Source of the DNA: Aurantiochytrium sp. KH105
Taxonomy: Eukaryota; Sar; Bigyra; Thraustochytrida; Thraustochytriidae
DNA: 64,000 nucleotides
NCBI GenBank assembly: GCA_003116975.1
Contig: BGKB01000056.1
Location: 1-64,000, forward strand
Direction of reading: 5' to 3'
Below the pieces are notes generated by a model. The model saw only the letters and a list, made by a program, of their open reading frames with translations. It did no database searches and was not told where the DNA came from. Below are positions 22,901 to 32,321 of the stretch, piece after piece. A program made the translations under genes and the position numbers. Every line of letters begins with the position of its first letter. Position 1 is the first letter of the stretch.

Positions 22901-23170
22901 TTGAGCAAAACCCGAAACGTGGCTTCTGCACCCAATGTGCGTCGAAAGGACATCATTGCAAAAGAGCGAGATGGGAGCCCGGCGCCAGCATCACGTCGCA
23001 TCGCCACGAATGCCGGCACGCCAGTGTCTCGTCGCGTCGCCAGCAATGTCAGTACGCCCACTTCTCTTCGGGCAGCAGCAAGTGTGACGAACACACCGCT
23101 CTCGGCGAGGACCATGACGCCGTCGTCTGCGCAGAGCAAGCCGCGTTCTCGAATGCACACACCGCGTTAA
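19943..23170 (+). CDS. Kinesin with PDZ-like N-terminal module and central motor
   Basis: A 1075-residue microtubule motor. After an acidic, Gln-rich N-terminus and a short coiled coil, residues about 256-364 look like a PDZ domain (a VSIKL strand, then LGIVVERD...HVGVDDILLGVKGARITS, where the VGVDDILLGV stretch is the usual PDZ 'GD-ILxV' element). A coiled coil then leads into a kinesin motor at about 460-835: P-loop GQTGSGKT near 550, switch I NMNERSSRSH, switch II DLAGSE, and the microtubule-binding HIPFRNSKLTSLL. The lead-in YKGAIRIFVRVRP resembles the neck of minus-end kinesin-14 motors. A second coiled coil and a basic Ser/Thr/Arg tail follow the motor. Subfamily is therefore probably kinesin-14, though the motor is not at the C-terminus. 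Start 19943 (MLSFFSKK) preferred; 19847 is possible. Single exon. Confidence 0.92.
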   Translation: MLSFFSKKTASWRAGRAKQQQQQQLAAQDQDEVVADSVPSAETSCSSDDNNDTSQRDQVEEAAASQQEDSIADSVNDDDHNDENEEDINNVNGMLSKRMMNMMKMTKKTSKAADPQEALNAVVEAAALEQQKEELEAKMSLLNELEDRVQWLESERVRLLQLTHNKSTRRLSFAQKQQEEEERKQREAEQEQENERKRSARAKRSGNRKSKMASSRASIATPPPPAPQSTSASASSASTLSRSSRPRRSMDGKGVWERTSKFFNVSIKLKPEDITETTTFCQALGIVVERDPHIGGGRFVICEFVRDENGNPMALEACGHVGVDDILLGVKGARITSTAQLDAALRNLEPDEPLAVDFCRMLNKQLASGDPESIEQANERIAFLEKELKFARAEYARLDIGALESLEAMLHDTRGKNQKLENDLSKLRVVEKEWLADQDLRHRYELKARECRRLLNTLIDYKGAIRIFVRVRPPKMENLSQVDANKTVLHFPENRLLALSDMDSLDVPEKSWEFDAVFNPKSTQTQVFAEVEPLVYSVVDGYNACVFAYGQTGSGKTYTMDGPENDRGVWFRATDSLFSILEQRKTEALENEVIDFTVKVSVLEIYQEHVRDLLAITALHEGPDAEDEESAEDSADEGAVRSRNKKSPYSLEIMHHPKTGYVYVKDAVEETVRNAKDLHAVVERGKAQRRVGVTNMNERSSRSHIVLLIQLVTKVFEVGSKTPKAQSRSKLQLIDLAGSERAANIEGVGERLRETCYINKSLSALGDVMHALQNNDSRHIPFRNSKLTSLLSDSLGGKAKTLMIVQVSPQKRNMPETIRSLDFGMRVGKICLSDNAPGASSSKSGDRKAEQISRLKRENADLGTETEKLKARVLDLKHKLDQERQAKQAAENSLRILSSANAQAASNPHCEGQPTRRRRFDTQEEEEEEAKSDDASSKAQVEALRSRNADLRRKYKEAQQRIEMLENQSDSSNLRANNSNARGPSNLSKTRNVASAPNVRRKDIIAKERDGSPAPASRRIATNAGTPVSRRVASNVSTPTSLRAAASVTNTPLSARTMTPSSAQSKPRSRMHTPR

Positions 23171-23563
23171 TCAACCAAGGTTTCAAGTCTCAATCATCAG
23201 CCACGTTGTGAGCTTGCGAGCAAGTTTGCTACGTGACACATTTCGAGCATTTTGTATTATGATAGAATCATCAAGGGGTATTGACAGCTGTGAACGGGTA
23301 GCTCATCAGCGAGAGAAAGAGAGAAGCATCTTGCTGTTTCGCGTGGTGAAACAATAGAGATTCCAACTTGCGACAATACTAGCATGATGGCAATCAACGA
23401 TTTTGAAATGAGTTTACTTTGATGAGAGAAGAAGTGTGTTGCTTTGATATAGCCGCAAAGAAGATCGAGCAGGGAGGGCGGGCGAACCGGCGAGTTGCCT
23501 GCCCCCAGCGCATGGCAGAGTGGTGGAAAATGGAAGAGACAAGTTGCAAGAGAAGCAAAGTTT
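23171..23563. other. Convergent 3' region between kinesin and histidine kinase
   Basis: About 390 bases holding both 3' UTRs. Nothing else recognised. Confidence 0.5.
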
Positions 23564-25384
23564 TCAGGACTGGCCATGACGCAAAAGTTTGAGAAGGTCC
23601 GTGCGGCGAATTGGCTTTGGCATGTACAGATCAAAGCCTTCCGGGAGCGCCCCTTCCTTGGTGGCAGAGAGACCGCAGACAAACTGGCGATTGTCCTCAC
23701 GGTTGGAAGACTCCCAGCGACGGAACTGGCGGATGCAGACGTCACCATTCATGCGCGGCATGAGCTTGTCACAGAGGACAAGCGAGTATGGGCGCTCTTT
23801 GAGCGCCTCGAGACCCTTGACACCATCGTTTGCAACAAAGACCTCGTACGAGAGGTTTTGCAACTGCTTCGTGAGCAGCTTTTGCTGTACAATTTCGTCC
23901 TCGATGATGAGGACGCGCTTGAGAGCGAGGTTTGCTGCAGTGCTCGCCGAGATGGGCGTCTCGCCGTCCGACTTCTTGCCCTTGCCAAACTGTGGCAAGT
24001 TGTCCGTCGTGGGAAGGCGACGGCGACGCCGCCGCTGAAGGGTGTTGCGCAGGTACTGTGGACCTTCGCGCGAGGTGGCCTTTTGCTCCGTGACCCGGTA
24101 CGGGATCTCAAACCAAAAGATTGAGCCACGACCAGCCGCCTCGTTCGGCTTGTAGCCGCAGCGGCCACCCAAGGCGTGAATCTTGGCTGCCACCATGTAC
24201 AATCCGAAGCCGTGATAGTCGCTGCGCTTGGCATCCACAGTGTACAAGAGGTCGCGGAAGTCGGGCCTGACGCCAGAACCCGTGTCGCGAATCTCAAAGT
24301 GAAGCCACTGGTCCTTGGCAATAGCGCCCATTTCGTCCTCAGCCTGACCCTCCTCGCTGTCGATGAGCGTGACGTGCACATTGACCTCGTCACCAGGTCC
24401 CGAGAAACGGCGCGCGTTGCCAATAAGCTTGAGCGCCACGGAGACGACCCAGCGCGGATCCGTCATACACGTCTGCAGCTCGCCAGCAACCTGGAATTCG
24501 GGCACAGAGCCGCCCATGAGGTTTTGCTTTTGTGAAACAACATTCACATCGCCATACGCAGAGTGATAGCGTAGCGCGTACTGCACGCGTTCGAGCGTCG
24601 AGTAGACGTTCGTGGGCTGCGTCACCGGCTTGAAGAGCGTCTCGTGCGTACATGCAAGACCGTCGTACATGTCTGTGACAATCACGTGGAGACTGTCCAT
24701 TGCACTGAGAGCAAGCTCGGTCATTGAACCAAACTCGGCCATGCGCGACTCCCACGTAGCCACCAGCTCGGATTTGAAGCCGGGCGATCGCGGCGAAAGG
24801 GAGGCCATTCCGCTCGATCGCCCCGACGCCACGGACTCGGTGTCGGAATCGCTTTCCTTTGTCTCTTCAATGTCGAGAGTCCAGTCCTGGACGAGGCCGG
24901 CCATGGCCTCCACCGAGAGGATAATGCCCTGCACGGGGTTGTTGAGCATGTGCTCCACGTGCTTGAGGTAGCGTTCGCGGAAGGATGCAAAGAGACGATC
25001 GCGATCGAGTTCAGTCTCGAGCTCTTCGCGCGACACGCGCTCGTCCTCGAGCTTTTGCTCCAGTCCGGCAATTGTCTGCTTGAGAGCCTGAATATTTGTC
25101 ACCAGTGCGACCTTGGTCGTGTTGCTCATGACAGCTTCTTTGGCTTTGTTTACAGTTAGGGCCGAGTTCACCATGAGCGCAATCGAGCACGAAATGAGGA
25201 CCTTGAGCTCCAGCAGAGGCCCGGCGTCGCCGCCGCCAAAGATGGTCCACGTCATCACCAGCGCGACCAGTACAGAGGCGGCCGGAGGCATCATCTTGGC
25301 CATCAGTTCCTCCGGCGTGGCCGCAGACTTCTTCTTGCCCTTGCCCGCCTTCGCCTTGGGCTTCGCGCTCGCGCCTTCCGCCAT
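23564..25384 (-). CDS. Membrane hybrid histidine kinase with receiver domain
   Basis: A 606-residue two-component protein. A Lys-rich N-terminus is followed by two hydrophobic segments (about 36-50 and 56-75) joined by a very short loop, then a coiled-coil (about 95-130). The phosphoacceptor region is EHMLNNPVQGI, with His145 in the place of the usual SHELRTPL histidine. The ATPase part has the N box (LKLIGNARRFS), G1 box (DTGSGV) and G2 region (GFGLYMVAAKIHALGG). The C-terminal receiver (about 490-606) has the acidic pair E495/D496, phospho-acceptor Asp539 in LVLCDKLMPRMNG, and Lys590 in MPKPI. No PAS, GAF or large extracellular sensor is visible, so the input signal is unknown. Similar kinases occur in thraustochytrids, oomycetes and slime moulds. 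It is divergent from the LEKR1-like gene. Confidence 0.92.
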   Translation of the reverse strand: MAEGASAKPKAKAGKGKKKSAATPEELMAKMMPPAASVLVALVMTWTIFGGGDAGPLLELKVLISCSIALMVNSALTVNKAKEAVMSNTTKVALVTNIQALKQTIAGLEQKLEDERVSREELETELDRDRLFASFRERYLKHVEHMLNNPVQGIILSVEAMAGLVQDWTLDIEETKESDSDTESVASGRSSGMASLSPRSPGFKSELVATWESRMAEFGSMTELALSAMDSLHVIVTDMYDGLACTHETLFKPVTQPTNVYSTLERVQYALRYHSAYGDVNVVSQKQNLMGGSVPEFQVAGELQTCMTDPRWVVSVALKLIGNARRFSGPGDEVNVHVTLIDSEEGQAEDEMGAIAKDQWLHFEIRDTGSGVRPDFRDLLYTVDAKRSDYHGFGLYMVAAKIHALGGRCGYKPNEAAGRGSIFWFEIPYRVTEQKATSREGPQYLRNTLQRRRRRRLPTTDNLPQFGKGKKSDGETPISASTAANLALKRVLIIEDEIVQQKLLTKQLQNLSYEVFVANDGVKGLEALKERPYSLVLCDKLMPRMNGDVCIRQFRRWESSNREDNRQFVCGLSATKEGALPEGFDLYMPKPIRRTDLLKLLRHGQS

Positions 25385-27283
25385 CGTGCCTGCTTGCGCG
25401 CGCCTTCGCCCGCCCGCTTGTCGCCTCTCTCGCTCGCTCGCTCGCTCGCTGTCTGCTTGCTTGTTTCGCTTTGCCTTGCCTTGCTTTGCTTGCTTCTTGC
25501 TCGAACGGGTCCGGTCCCTCCTCCCGTAGCAAGTGCCTAGGCCTCTCCTATGGGACTGGTCGCGCTCAACGGAATTGCGATCTCACGCACCACGCACTCT
25601 CAGTCTGGCCTCCTTCGATCTCCGCCGCGCCGAGCCCTCGCCGCCTTCGGTCTCTGCCGCGCCGTGCTGCGTGCCTGCGCGCCCGCGGCACCGAGGCCGA
25701 GCGCCGCGAGTCGGCCTCGCGCCTCGCGCGCCGAGCTGGCCGTGCGTGGCGCCCCTCCCTCGCCGGAGACCGAGGCCTTGACGCACGGCAGCGCAGACCA
25801 ACGACTACGCGTTCGAGGTTTGATATTTGGAGGTTGCCAGGACCCAGCACAGGCTGCAACAGCAATAGCAGCAAGACAACAACAGCGTGAAATCCTTTTT
25901 GGGGGGGGGGGACTCATTTACCAACGTGGAGAGCTGTTGACAAGCGTATACTGTGCTGCTCCGCACTTCTTGCTCCCCGTCCACTCCTCTTTCTCTCCCT
26001 CTCTCCCCCGCCCCCACTGCTCGCGCCTTGCGGTCCACTTGGCCCGTCCTCTCTGAGAAACGGGATTTTTTGAGTGGCACGTATCGCGGAGCTTTCGCCG
26101 TGGGGCCATCGCGGAGCTAGCTGCTGACAGCGAGCAGTGGTATGCGCCCGCGTTGTCAATGTATAGTTGTGAGGCAGGAAAGGCAAAAGGAAGGAAGCGA
26201 TTCAAGAGAAGTGGAGAAAAAATGGATTCCGGCGAGGACTCGTGCACGTCGATGTTAACATTGGCAAAGCACAAAATGGAGGAGGTGGGATTCTTATCAT
26301 TATCCAAGATCCTACCAAGGGGTCGCCAGGCCCCTGCGGTTCACGCTATGAAGCGATAGGCTCACCATGAGCGAAAGAAACTTCGCCCGCCACAGTGAGA
26401 GAAAACCTGGGAGCGTTCGGCGACTTGCGAACAGACTCAGGCTCGCGATACTTGAGGCGGCGGCTCTTTGCTATGGTGTACGATGCTTTGCTGGACTGGT
26501 TGAGGCTGTGTATTGTACACTGTGTTCACAGCGTGGAAAAGAAAACAACAAAAAATTGGACACGGGACCAGTCAGGACAGCAAAAACTCCGCTGTACGCA
26601 TGCCCGCGCCCCCCGCACGATCGATCAAGAGCAGACACGCAGTGATTCGTCCATCAATCCATCCACACAACCTAGACAAAGCTTCGGCAAAAGGACAGGG
26701 GCCAAAAGTACACAACGATGAAGTGAAGTGTACAGAAAGTGGACAAGGTCTTTTGCCAGCAATGGACTCTGCGACTGCGACGCGCAACGAGGTCAACAAA
26801 TAGTGGACTGGGACGAAGCCTAGGGCTCTTGCGCATTCTTTGAGGAACAGAGCTTACTTTCCGTCATGGCGAGGCAGATGAATCGATTGATACTTAGGCG
26901 CCGGAAAGAATCATCCAACAGATCCTAGAGCCTGTGGGCGATCTGCTCACTTGTGGTCGACTTGCGGAGAGGACGGGGCTCGGAGCAGAGGGGAGTCAGG
27001 ATGGTAAAGAATACGTTTTCCTGCGCATCTTTCGCGTCGCATGTAAACCTCTAAGAGAAGCGTTTTCGACTCTGAATTTTTTTTTTGTAACATTGCCATG
27101 CAGGCGGCCCGCCAGCGACGCGCCAACGGATCTTAACGGAATACATCGCAAACGATGTCAATTCGTCGAGTGCCAAGCAACGTGGTAGATGATATCATAT
27201 GCGCGGCGAAGACCGGCAGCGACGCGACGTGGCGCGAATGAGCGCAGAGGCCGCGCAAGGATCTCAGGGCGTCTGAGCGCACG
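25385..27283. other. Divergent upstream region, no gene seen
   Basis: About 1.9 kb. The part next to the histidine kinase is GC-rich (25500-25800) with a TCGC run (25428-25452) and an 11-G run (about 25898-25908). The rest has average composition and only short overlapping open frames without recognisable domains. Confidence 0.5.
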
Positions 27284-29347
27284 ATGGCCTCACAACACGT
27301 CTCGGCGCTCCTCAAGGGGCGGCGAGACGTACCTGTGCTGGCCCAGAGCGGACGGCGCCTTGCACTCAAAGATGTGACGCGCGAAGAGCTGCACGGTACC
27401 AAAGGCGATGCTCTACGAGAGCTCCCCAATGCCGTCAAGAGCTTGGCTCGCGCCGACACTGTCTGTAGATTCTGCGGTGTCTCGTACTTGATCTTTAACG
27501 AGTTTAAAGACATTGAAAAGCAACTACAAGCTGCACAAGAAGCCTTGCAAACAGCGACGCACAAGAACAATGACGATGACGAACGCATCGAACAAGCGGT
27601 CCGCGAAAGATCCAAGCAATGGGGTCTAGAAAAGGCACGCTTGGAACAGGCTAGCGCGGAGCGGGCCACGGCGCACGCCAAGGAGATCAAGGCCATTGCA
27701 GATCGAGCCAATCGAAAACGTCTCCAGCTTCAACAGCAGGTCGCACGCCTTGCGCGCAGCCTCGGCGCCCTTCGCAACGAGAGCGAGGCTCTACGGAGTT
27801 CGACCAAGCGCGAGCTGCGGGCTCATAAATCAGCGAGCTTGCAATCATTGCAAGTGGTCCTTGACAAGGCGAGTGCATTCGACCATTGTCTTCAGGCCGC
27901 TCGTCTTGCCGCACAGCGGCAGGAAGATGAAGCAAACCGAATGCGGAGTGTGCTGCAAGCAACAACAGAAGAGCACGCGCAAAGCATGAGAATCCTGACG
28001 CAAAAGCTTGCAAGCCTGGAGCAGTCAAGCCAAACGAAAGCTGAGGCAGACCTTGCATCAGTGCGACACGTATATGAGACGCGACTCAAAGATACGTCGC
28101 AGGCGCATGCCAAAGAGCTCAAGGCTCTTGTAGCAAGGCAAGAGGCTAGTATTAAAAACCTGCAAGAAACAAACGAAACGCGCAAACAGGATGCCCTCAA
28201 ACAGATTGAAGAAACGTGGAGCCAAAAGCACGACGTGCTCGCTCAGCGCCTCAAAGACGCCGAGGCTGCAAACGCTGAAATCCTCGCAAGGCGAGCGCAA
28301 GACACGGAGATGATGAAGCAGCAGCTCGCAAGCGCCGAAGAAGTTTCCCGTGCTGCGAAAGCTGGTGAACAGCGTCATCTCGAGTCTACGAAAAGTCTTC
28401 AAGCTCGTATTTCGGATCTCGAAGGGTCTCAAGCGGCGCTGGAGAAGGCGCTCAATACCGCGTTGCAAGCGAGAGAGCAGGCAGAGAAGAAGGGCACTGA
28501 TCTTGAGGCCACTCTGCAGTCCACCTTGACGCAGCACGAGCGTGAGCTTGCAAGATTTCGGAGAGAACTCGACGAACAAGCAAAGACGACGAGTGAGCAC
28601 GCAAACCGGCGCATCGACAGTCAACAAGAGGAATTGAATACAATGCACAAACAATACGCGGAGAGCGTCGCGGCACGTCAAGAGGCGGACGAATTGCGAA
28701 AGCGCGCAGACGATCGATATGAGCAAGAGCTCACAGCTCGCATCAATCTGGAGAATGTCCATGCTGAACTGGGCAAAGAGCTCGCAGAAACTCGTGCAGC
28801 GGCCGACAAGGCACGCAAAGAGGTCGAGTCTTTGCGCAAAACCTCGAGTGAGCTTGCTGACCGAGCACGTGAACAATACAAGATGCTACAAGATGCCACG
28901 CAGACGGCTCGACAGCGTCGAGAAGAGGCCTTGCAAAGCACGCAAGAGCGCTGCGAGACCTTGCAGACACAAGTGTCTCTGTTGCAAAAGGAGGTCCAAG
29001 AGGGTAAGACAAGGTGTCGCGATCTCGAACGTGAACTTTTCGCGCTGCACGAACACCAAGTCAGACGCAAGGAAGAAGAGGAGAAGGCGTCACAGACGCT
29101 GCGCCAAACGGCGGATTCTCTTCGCAAGACAGAGGCGAGGTGTCGCGTACTTGAGGATGAGGTGAAATCACTTCGCAACGTTGAGCCCGCTCCAGCACAA
29201 GACTTGCAGCAGTTGGAACACCACATGCTCCGTCTTTCGAGCTTGGTTCGCGAGAAAGACGCCGAGATCAAGGTCCTGCAAGCCACGGTTCATCGGCAGT
29301 GTATGGAACGTACGAGCTTGTTGCTGGCGCAGGAGAAGCAGCGCTAG
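27284..29347 (+). CDS. LEKR1-like coiled-coil protein
   Basis: A 687-residue protein that is almost entirely coiled coil from about residue 75 on, rich in Glu, Gln, Lys, Arg and Ala. The N-terminus carries a short conserved module, ADTVCRFCGVSYLIFNEFK (Cys61, Cys64), that matches the TVCKYCGVSYLILHEFK segment I recall at the N-terminus of animal LEKR1 proteins, also just before a coiled coil. The CxxC could bind zinc. LEKR1 is poorly studied; a link to cilia or centrosomes is inference from its distribution in flagellated eukaryotes. Single exon. Divergent from the histidine kinase and convergent with G-alpha. Confidence 0.8.
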   Translation: MASQHVSALLKGRRDVPVLAQSGRRLALKDVTREELHGTKGDALRELPNAVKSLARADTVCRFCGVSYLIFNEFKDIEKQLQAAQEALQTATHKNNDDDERIEQAVRERSKQWGLEKARLEQASAERATAHAKEIKAIADRANRKRLQLQQQVARLARSLGALRNESEALRSSTKRELRAHKSASLQSLQVVLDKASAFDHCLQAARLAAQRQEDEANRMRSVLQATTEEHAQSMRILTQKLASLEQSSQTKAEADLASVRHVYETRLKDTSQAHAKELKALVARQEASIKNLQETNETRKQDALKQIEETWSQKHDVLAQRLKDAEAANAEILARRAQDTEMMKQQLASAEEVSRAAKAGEQRHLESTKSLQARISDLEGSQAALEKALNTALQAREQAEKKGTDLEATLQSTLTQHERELARFRRELDEQAKTTSEHANRRIDSQQEELNTMHKQYAESVAARQEADELRKRADDRYEQELTARINLENVHAELGKELAETRAAADKARKEVESLRKTSSELADRAREQYKMLQDATQTARQRREEALQSTQERCETLQTQVSLLQKEVQEGKTRCRDLERELFALHEHQVRRKEEEEKASQTLRQTADSLRKTEARCRVLEDEVKSLRNVEPAPAQDLQQLEHHMLRLSSLVREKDAEIKVLQATVHRQCMERTSLLLAQEKQR

Positions 29348-29820
29348 CTAGATTCGATTGATCATTTTATTGATTTGTAATATCGTTTGACGCGCACGTC
29401 AAGCCGAGGACGTTTCTTCACTTGCCTCATCTTTCTCTTTTCCTTGGCTGGCCGGGAATGTTTGAAAGGCGAGTCTTTACCGCTGTTGCTTTGGAGGAAA
29501 TGCGAGCATCTGCTGACTGACGGAGAGAACGAAAGTAAAAGTTGCGCTGTTTTTTTTCCTTTTATTCTTTTTCTCTCAAAGAAAAAAGCTCGACATCATT
29601 CATTTGCTGTAGTTTTTGTTGATGAAGGGAAGAAAAGGGAGAAAATCGACTGATTGATTTTTGTTTTTTGTTTTGTTTTTGGTTTAGGGGAGGAGAAAAA
29701 AAAGAATTCAAATCGGGGAAAATCACAGAAAAGAAGAGGCAGAACACGAGAGAAAGGGTCGAAAGAAAGGAAGGAAGGGGAATGTGGATGGGGCAACAAC
29801 CGAAATACGGGGAGAAACGA
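29348..29820. other. Convergent 3' region
   Basis: About 470 bases between the LEKR1-like and G-alpha stops, rich in T- and A-runs. No gene recognised. Confidence 0.5.
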
Positions 29821-30909
29821 TCAGGTCGGCATGAGGCCGAGGTTCTGAAGGCTGTCGCGAAGGATCGAGTCCTTGCAGGCGTCAAAGACAACTTGCACGC
29901 CGTACGTGTCGGTGGCGCAGGTAACGTGCGTGAAGATGACCTTTCTTGGGTTCTTCTTTTGCGCGAGAAACTTTCGTCGCATCCAATCGGCGCCCTGCTG
30001 ATAGTCGAAGCCAGAAGGTGCGTCGGGAAAGAGGCCTGACTTATTGATGGGTATTTTACGTTCGCAGAGCTTGTAGCGAAAGATGTCGCTCTTGTTGAGG
30101 AAGAGGACGAGGTTGGTGCGCTCGAACCACTCGGAATTACAGATGCTGTCGAAGAGCTCGAGGGCTTCCTCGAGGCGGTTCTTGTCGCGTGCCTCAAAGA
30201 GCATCTGGTCGTACTCAGAGATGGCGGCGACAAAGATGACGGCGGTGACCTGCTGAAAGCAGTGAATCCACTTGCGACGCTCGTTGCGCTGGCCGCCGAC
30301 GTCAATGAGAACAAAGTTGAAGCCGTCAATGTCGAACTGTTCCTCAACAATGCCAGAGGTCCGCACGCGGGCGCGGATGGCGTCGGCGATGCTGGGGATC
30401 CAGGAGGGCCCACCCCACTCTGGGAATTTGTGGCACTGCTTGGCGAAATCGGCCCAGCCGTCGAGGACCTGAAAGTTTGATCGGTCGTCCCAGGCGGCGG
30501 CAAAGTTCGGGTCCTGGTAGAGTTTGGCGATGGCGTGGGCCGTTTCTTCGCTGAGCTCTACGTTTTCCTCGACCTCGAGGACCTTTTCGGCAATGACCCT
30601 GGACTCTCCCTCGAGAGGTTTGCCCGCAACGCCCTCGTTGGCGGCACGGATGATGGCCTGCGCGCCGCTGACCAAGTTGTTGTGGACGGCGCCGCGCAGC
30701 GCTGCGCGTTTCTCCTCGCTGTAGCCTTCGCCGTAGAGGATTTGCATTTGCTTGAAGATGGTCGACTTCCCGCTCGACCCTGCGCCGAGCAGCAGCAGCT
30801 TGAGCACCTGGTCCTGCGCCTTCTTGGCCTTGCGCAGCTCCTGGTTGATGCTATCGTCCACCCTGTTCGGCGCATCGTTTTCCGCGTTCTTGGACGCCCG
30901 GCACCCCAT
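29821..30909 (-). CDS. Heterotrimeric G-protein alpha subunit
   Basis: A 362-residue GTPase that relays signals from seven-helix receptors. It begins MGCRASKN, a signal for N-myristoylation on Gly2 with Cys3 available for palmitoylation, so it should sit on the inner face of the membrane. Motifs in order: G1 GAGSSGKST (42-50), the switch I RVRTSGI with catalytic Arg181 and Thr184, switch II DVGGQRNERRKW with Gln207, G4 FLNKSD, and G5 TCATDT. The helical domain lies between G1 and switch I as expected. Two departures: Ser45 stands where nearly all G-alpha proteins have Glu in GAGESGKS, and the C-terminus ends NLGLMPT without the Cys four from the end that pertussis toxin modifies. Single exon. 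A class C receptor gene lies about 17 kb away. Confidence 0.97.
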   Translation of the reverse strand: MGCRASKNAENDAPNRVDDSINQELRKAKKAQDQVLKLLLLGAGSSGKSTIFKQMQILYGEGYSEEKRAALRGAVHNNLVSGAQAIIRAANEGVAGKPLEGESRVIAEKVLEVEENVELSEETAHAIAKLYQDPNFAAAWDDRSNFQVLDGWADFAKQCHKFPEWGGPSWIPSIADAIRARVRTSGIVEEQFDIDGFNFVLIDVGGQRNERRKWIHCFQQVTAVIFVAAISEYDQMLFEARDKNRLEEALELFDSICNSEWFERTNLVLFLNKSDIFRYKLCERKIPINKSGLFPDAPSGFDYQQGADWMRRKFLAQKKNPRKVIFTHVTCATDTYGVQVVFDACKDSILRDSLQNLGLMPT

Positions 30910-31511
30910 GCTGCCTCGCAGCCGGGGCCGCCCGGCTCCTCGCGCGCGCCGTCGCCGCCGCCGTCGCCGCCGCTACCTCCGCCGCCGCCGCCTCCGCCGC
31001 CGCCGCCCTCGCGCGCGCCCGCCCTCGCGCGCCTCGCCCTCGCGCTGCCGATAGGCCGCCTCCGGACGGCGCTCCCGCTCTGTTTGGACTCGGCCTGCCT
31101 GCCTCTGCCTGCCTGCCTGCCTGCTGTGCCTGCCTGGCCTCGCTGCCGCCGCGAGAGAACGGCGCCGCGCAAAGAACGACGGGAAGAACGGCCGCGCGTG
31201 CGCGGAAACGGGACCCGGGGCCGCCCGCGCTTCCCGGCCTCGGCGCTCTCCCGCCTGCTTTGTTTGGTGCTTGCGGGGCTTGGCTTGATGCAGCGAGCGC
31301 AGGGCTCTCGCTCCCGCGCGCGTCGCCGGCAGCCAGGTGCGCGCCGCCCGCGAGCTCGGAACCTCTCCCGCGAGAGCGGGCCCCGAAGGCTCTTCTCCCA
31401 GGCGGGCGGGCGGGCGGGCAAGCGGTGCGGATGGGGCGGGCGAGCGGGCGGCGCCGATCTGGGTCCCGGGACCCGCGACAGCGACCGAGCGCCCAAAAAC
31501 CCGCTCCTCGC

Positions 31512-31565
31512 CTGCACTGCACTGCACTGCACTGCACTGCACTGCACTGCGCTGCGCTGCGCTGC
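31512..31565. repeat. ACTGC/GCTGC pentanucleotide array
   Basis: About seven ACTGC units followed by GCTGC variants, in the upstream region of the G-alpha gene. Confidence 0.9.
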
Positions 31566-31681
31566 CCTTCACTGCAGCGGCGCGGCTCGAGGGGCGGCCC
31601 TGCGCGCGCGCGCGCTCGCTCGCAGCGTAGACGGGCTCTCTCGCTTCGCGCTTTGATGCCGCCCCGGGTTGTTTGATTGTC

Positions 31682-31805
31682 TGTTTGTTTGTCTGTTTGT
31701 TTGTTTGTTTGTTTGTTTGTTTGTTTGTTTGTTTGTTTGTTTGTTTGTTTGTTTGTTTGTTTGTTTGTTTGTTTGTTTGTTTGTTTGTTTGTTTGTTTGT
31801 TTGTT
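31682..31805. repeat. TTTG tetranucleotide array
   Basis: A near-perfect GTTT array of about 27 or more units, uninterrupted from about 31695 to 31804, with a few GTCT variants at its left edge. It lies about 780 bases upstream of the G-alpha start. Confidence 0.95.
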
Positions 31806-32209
31806 GTGATTGTGCTTGCCTGTCGTGATTACTTGGAGACAGTACGAGCGGGACGAGGTGGTCCCATCGCCCGCCTGCGCCCGGGTCCGGTTTCCTTTGG
31901 CCTCTTCGTTTCGCGTGTTCCGCTTCCACTGCGAGCCACCGCGCTCGCTTCTCCGGCCTCGCCAGCTTCGACTTCTTGGCCGCGGCCAGCCCAGCGACGC
32001 CTGCCCTGATGCATGCCGGCCGCAGCGCGAAATAAAATGCATGCATGCACGCACGCGCGCGCAATCGCAATGGCATCAGTGGCCGTGCCGAGGATCCCCC
32101 CTCGTGACTCAGAATCCAAAGGCCCCTTTGCCCCCCCCCCCCCTTTTTCCCCGTTCTCCTCTCCCTGGCCCAGCTGCCTCGCGAGGACGGCGCCGTGCGA
32201 CGCGACCGA

Positions 32210-32321
32210 GGCGCGATGCGATGCGATGCGATGCAAGGCGATGCGAGGCGAGGCGAGGCGATGCGATGCGAGGCGATGCGAGGCGATGCGAGGCGAGGCG
32301 ATGCGAGGCGAGGCGAGGCGG
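32210..32321. repeat. GCGAT/GCGAG pentanucleotide array
   Basis: About 22 pentamers alternating irregularly between GCGAT and GCGAG, one with a GCAAG variant. Confidence 0.9.

Noticed and set aside
31677-32009. Plus-strand frame reading Cys-Leu-Phe-Val repeats
   Set aside because: It is translation of the TTTG array.
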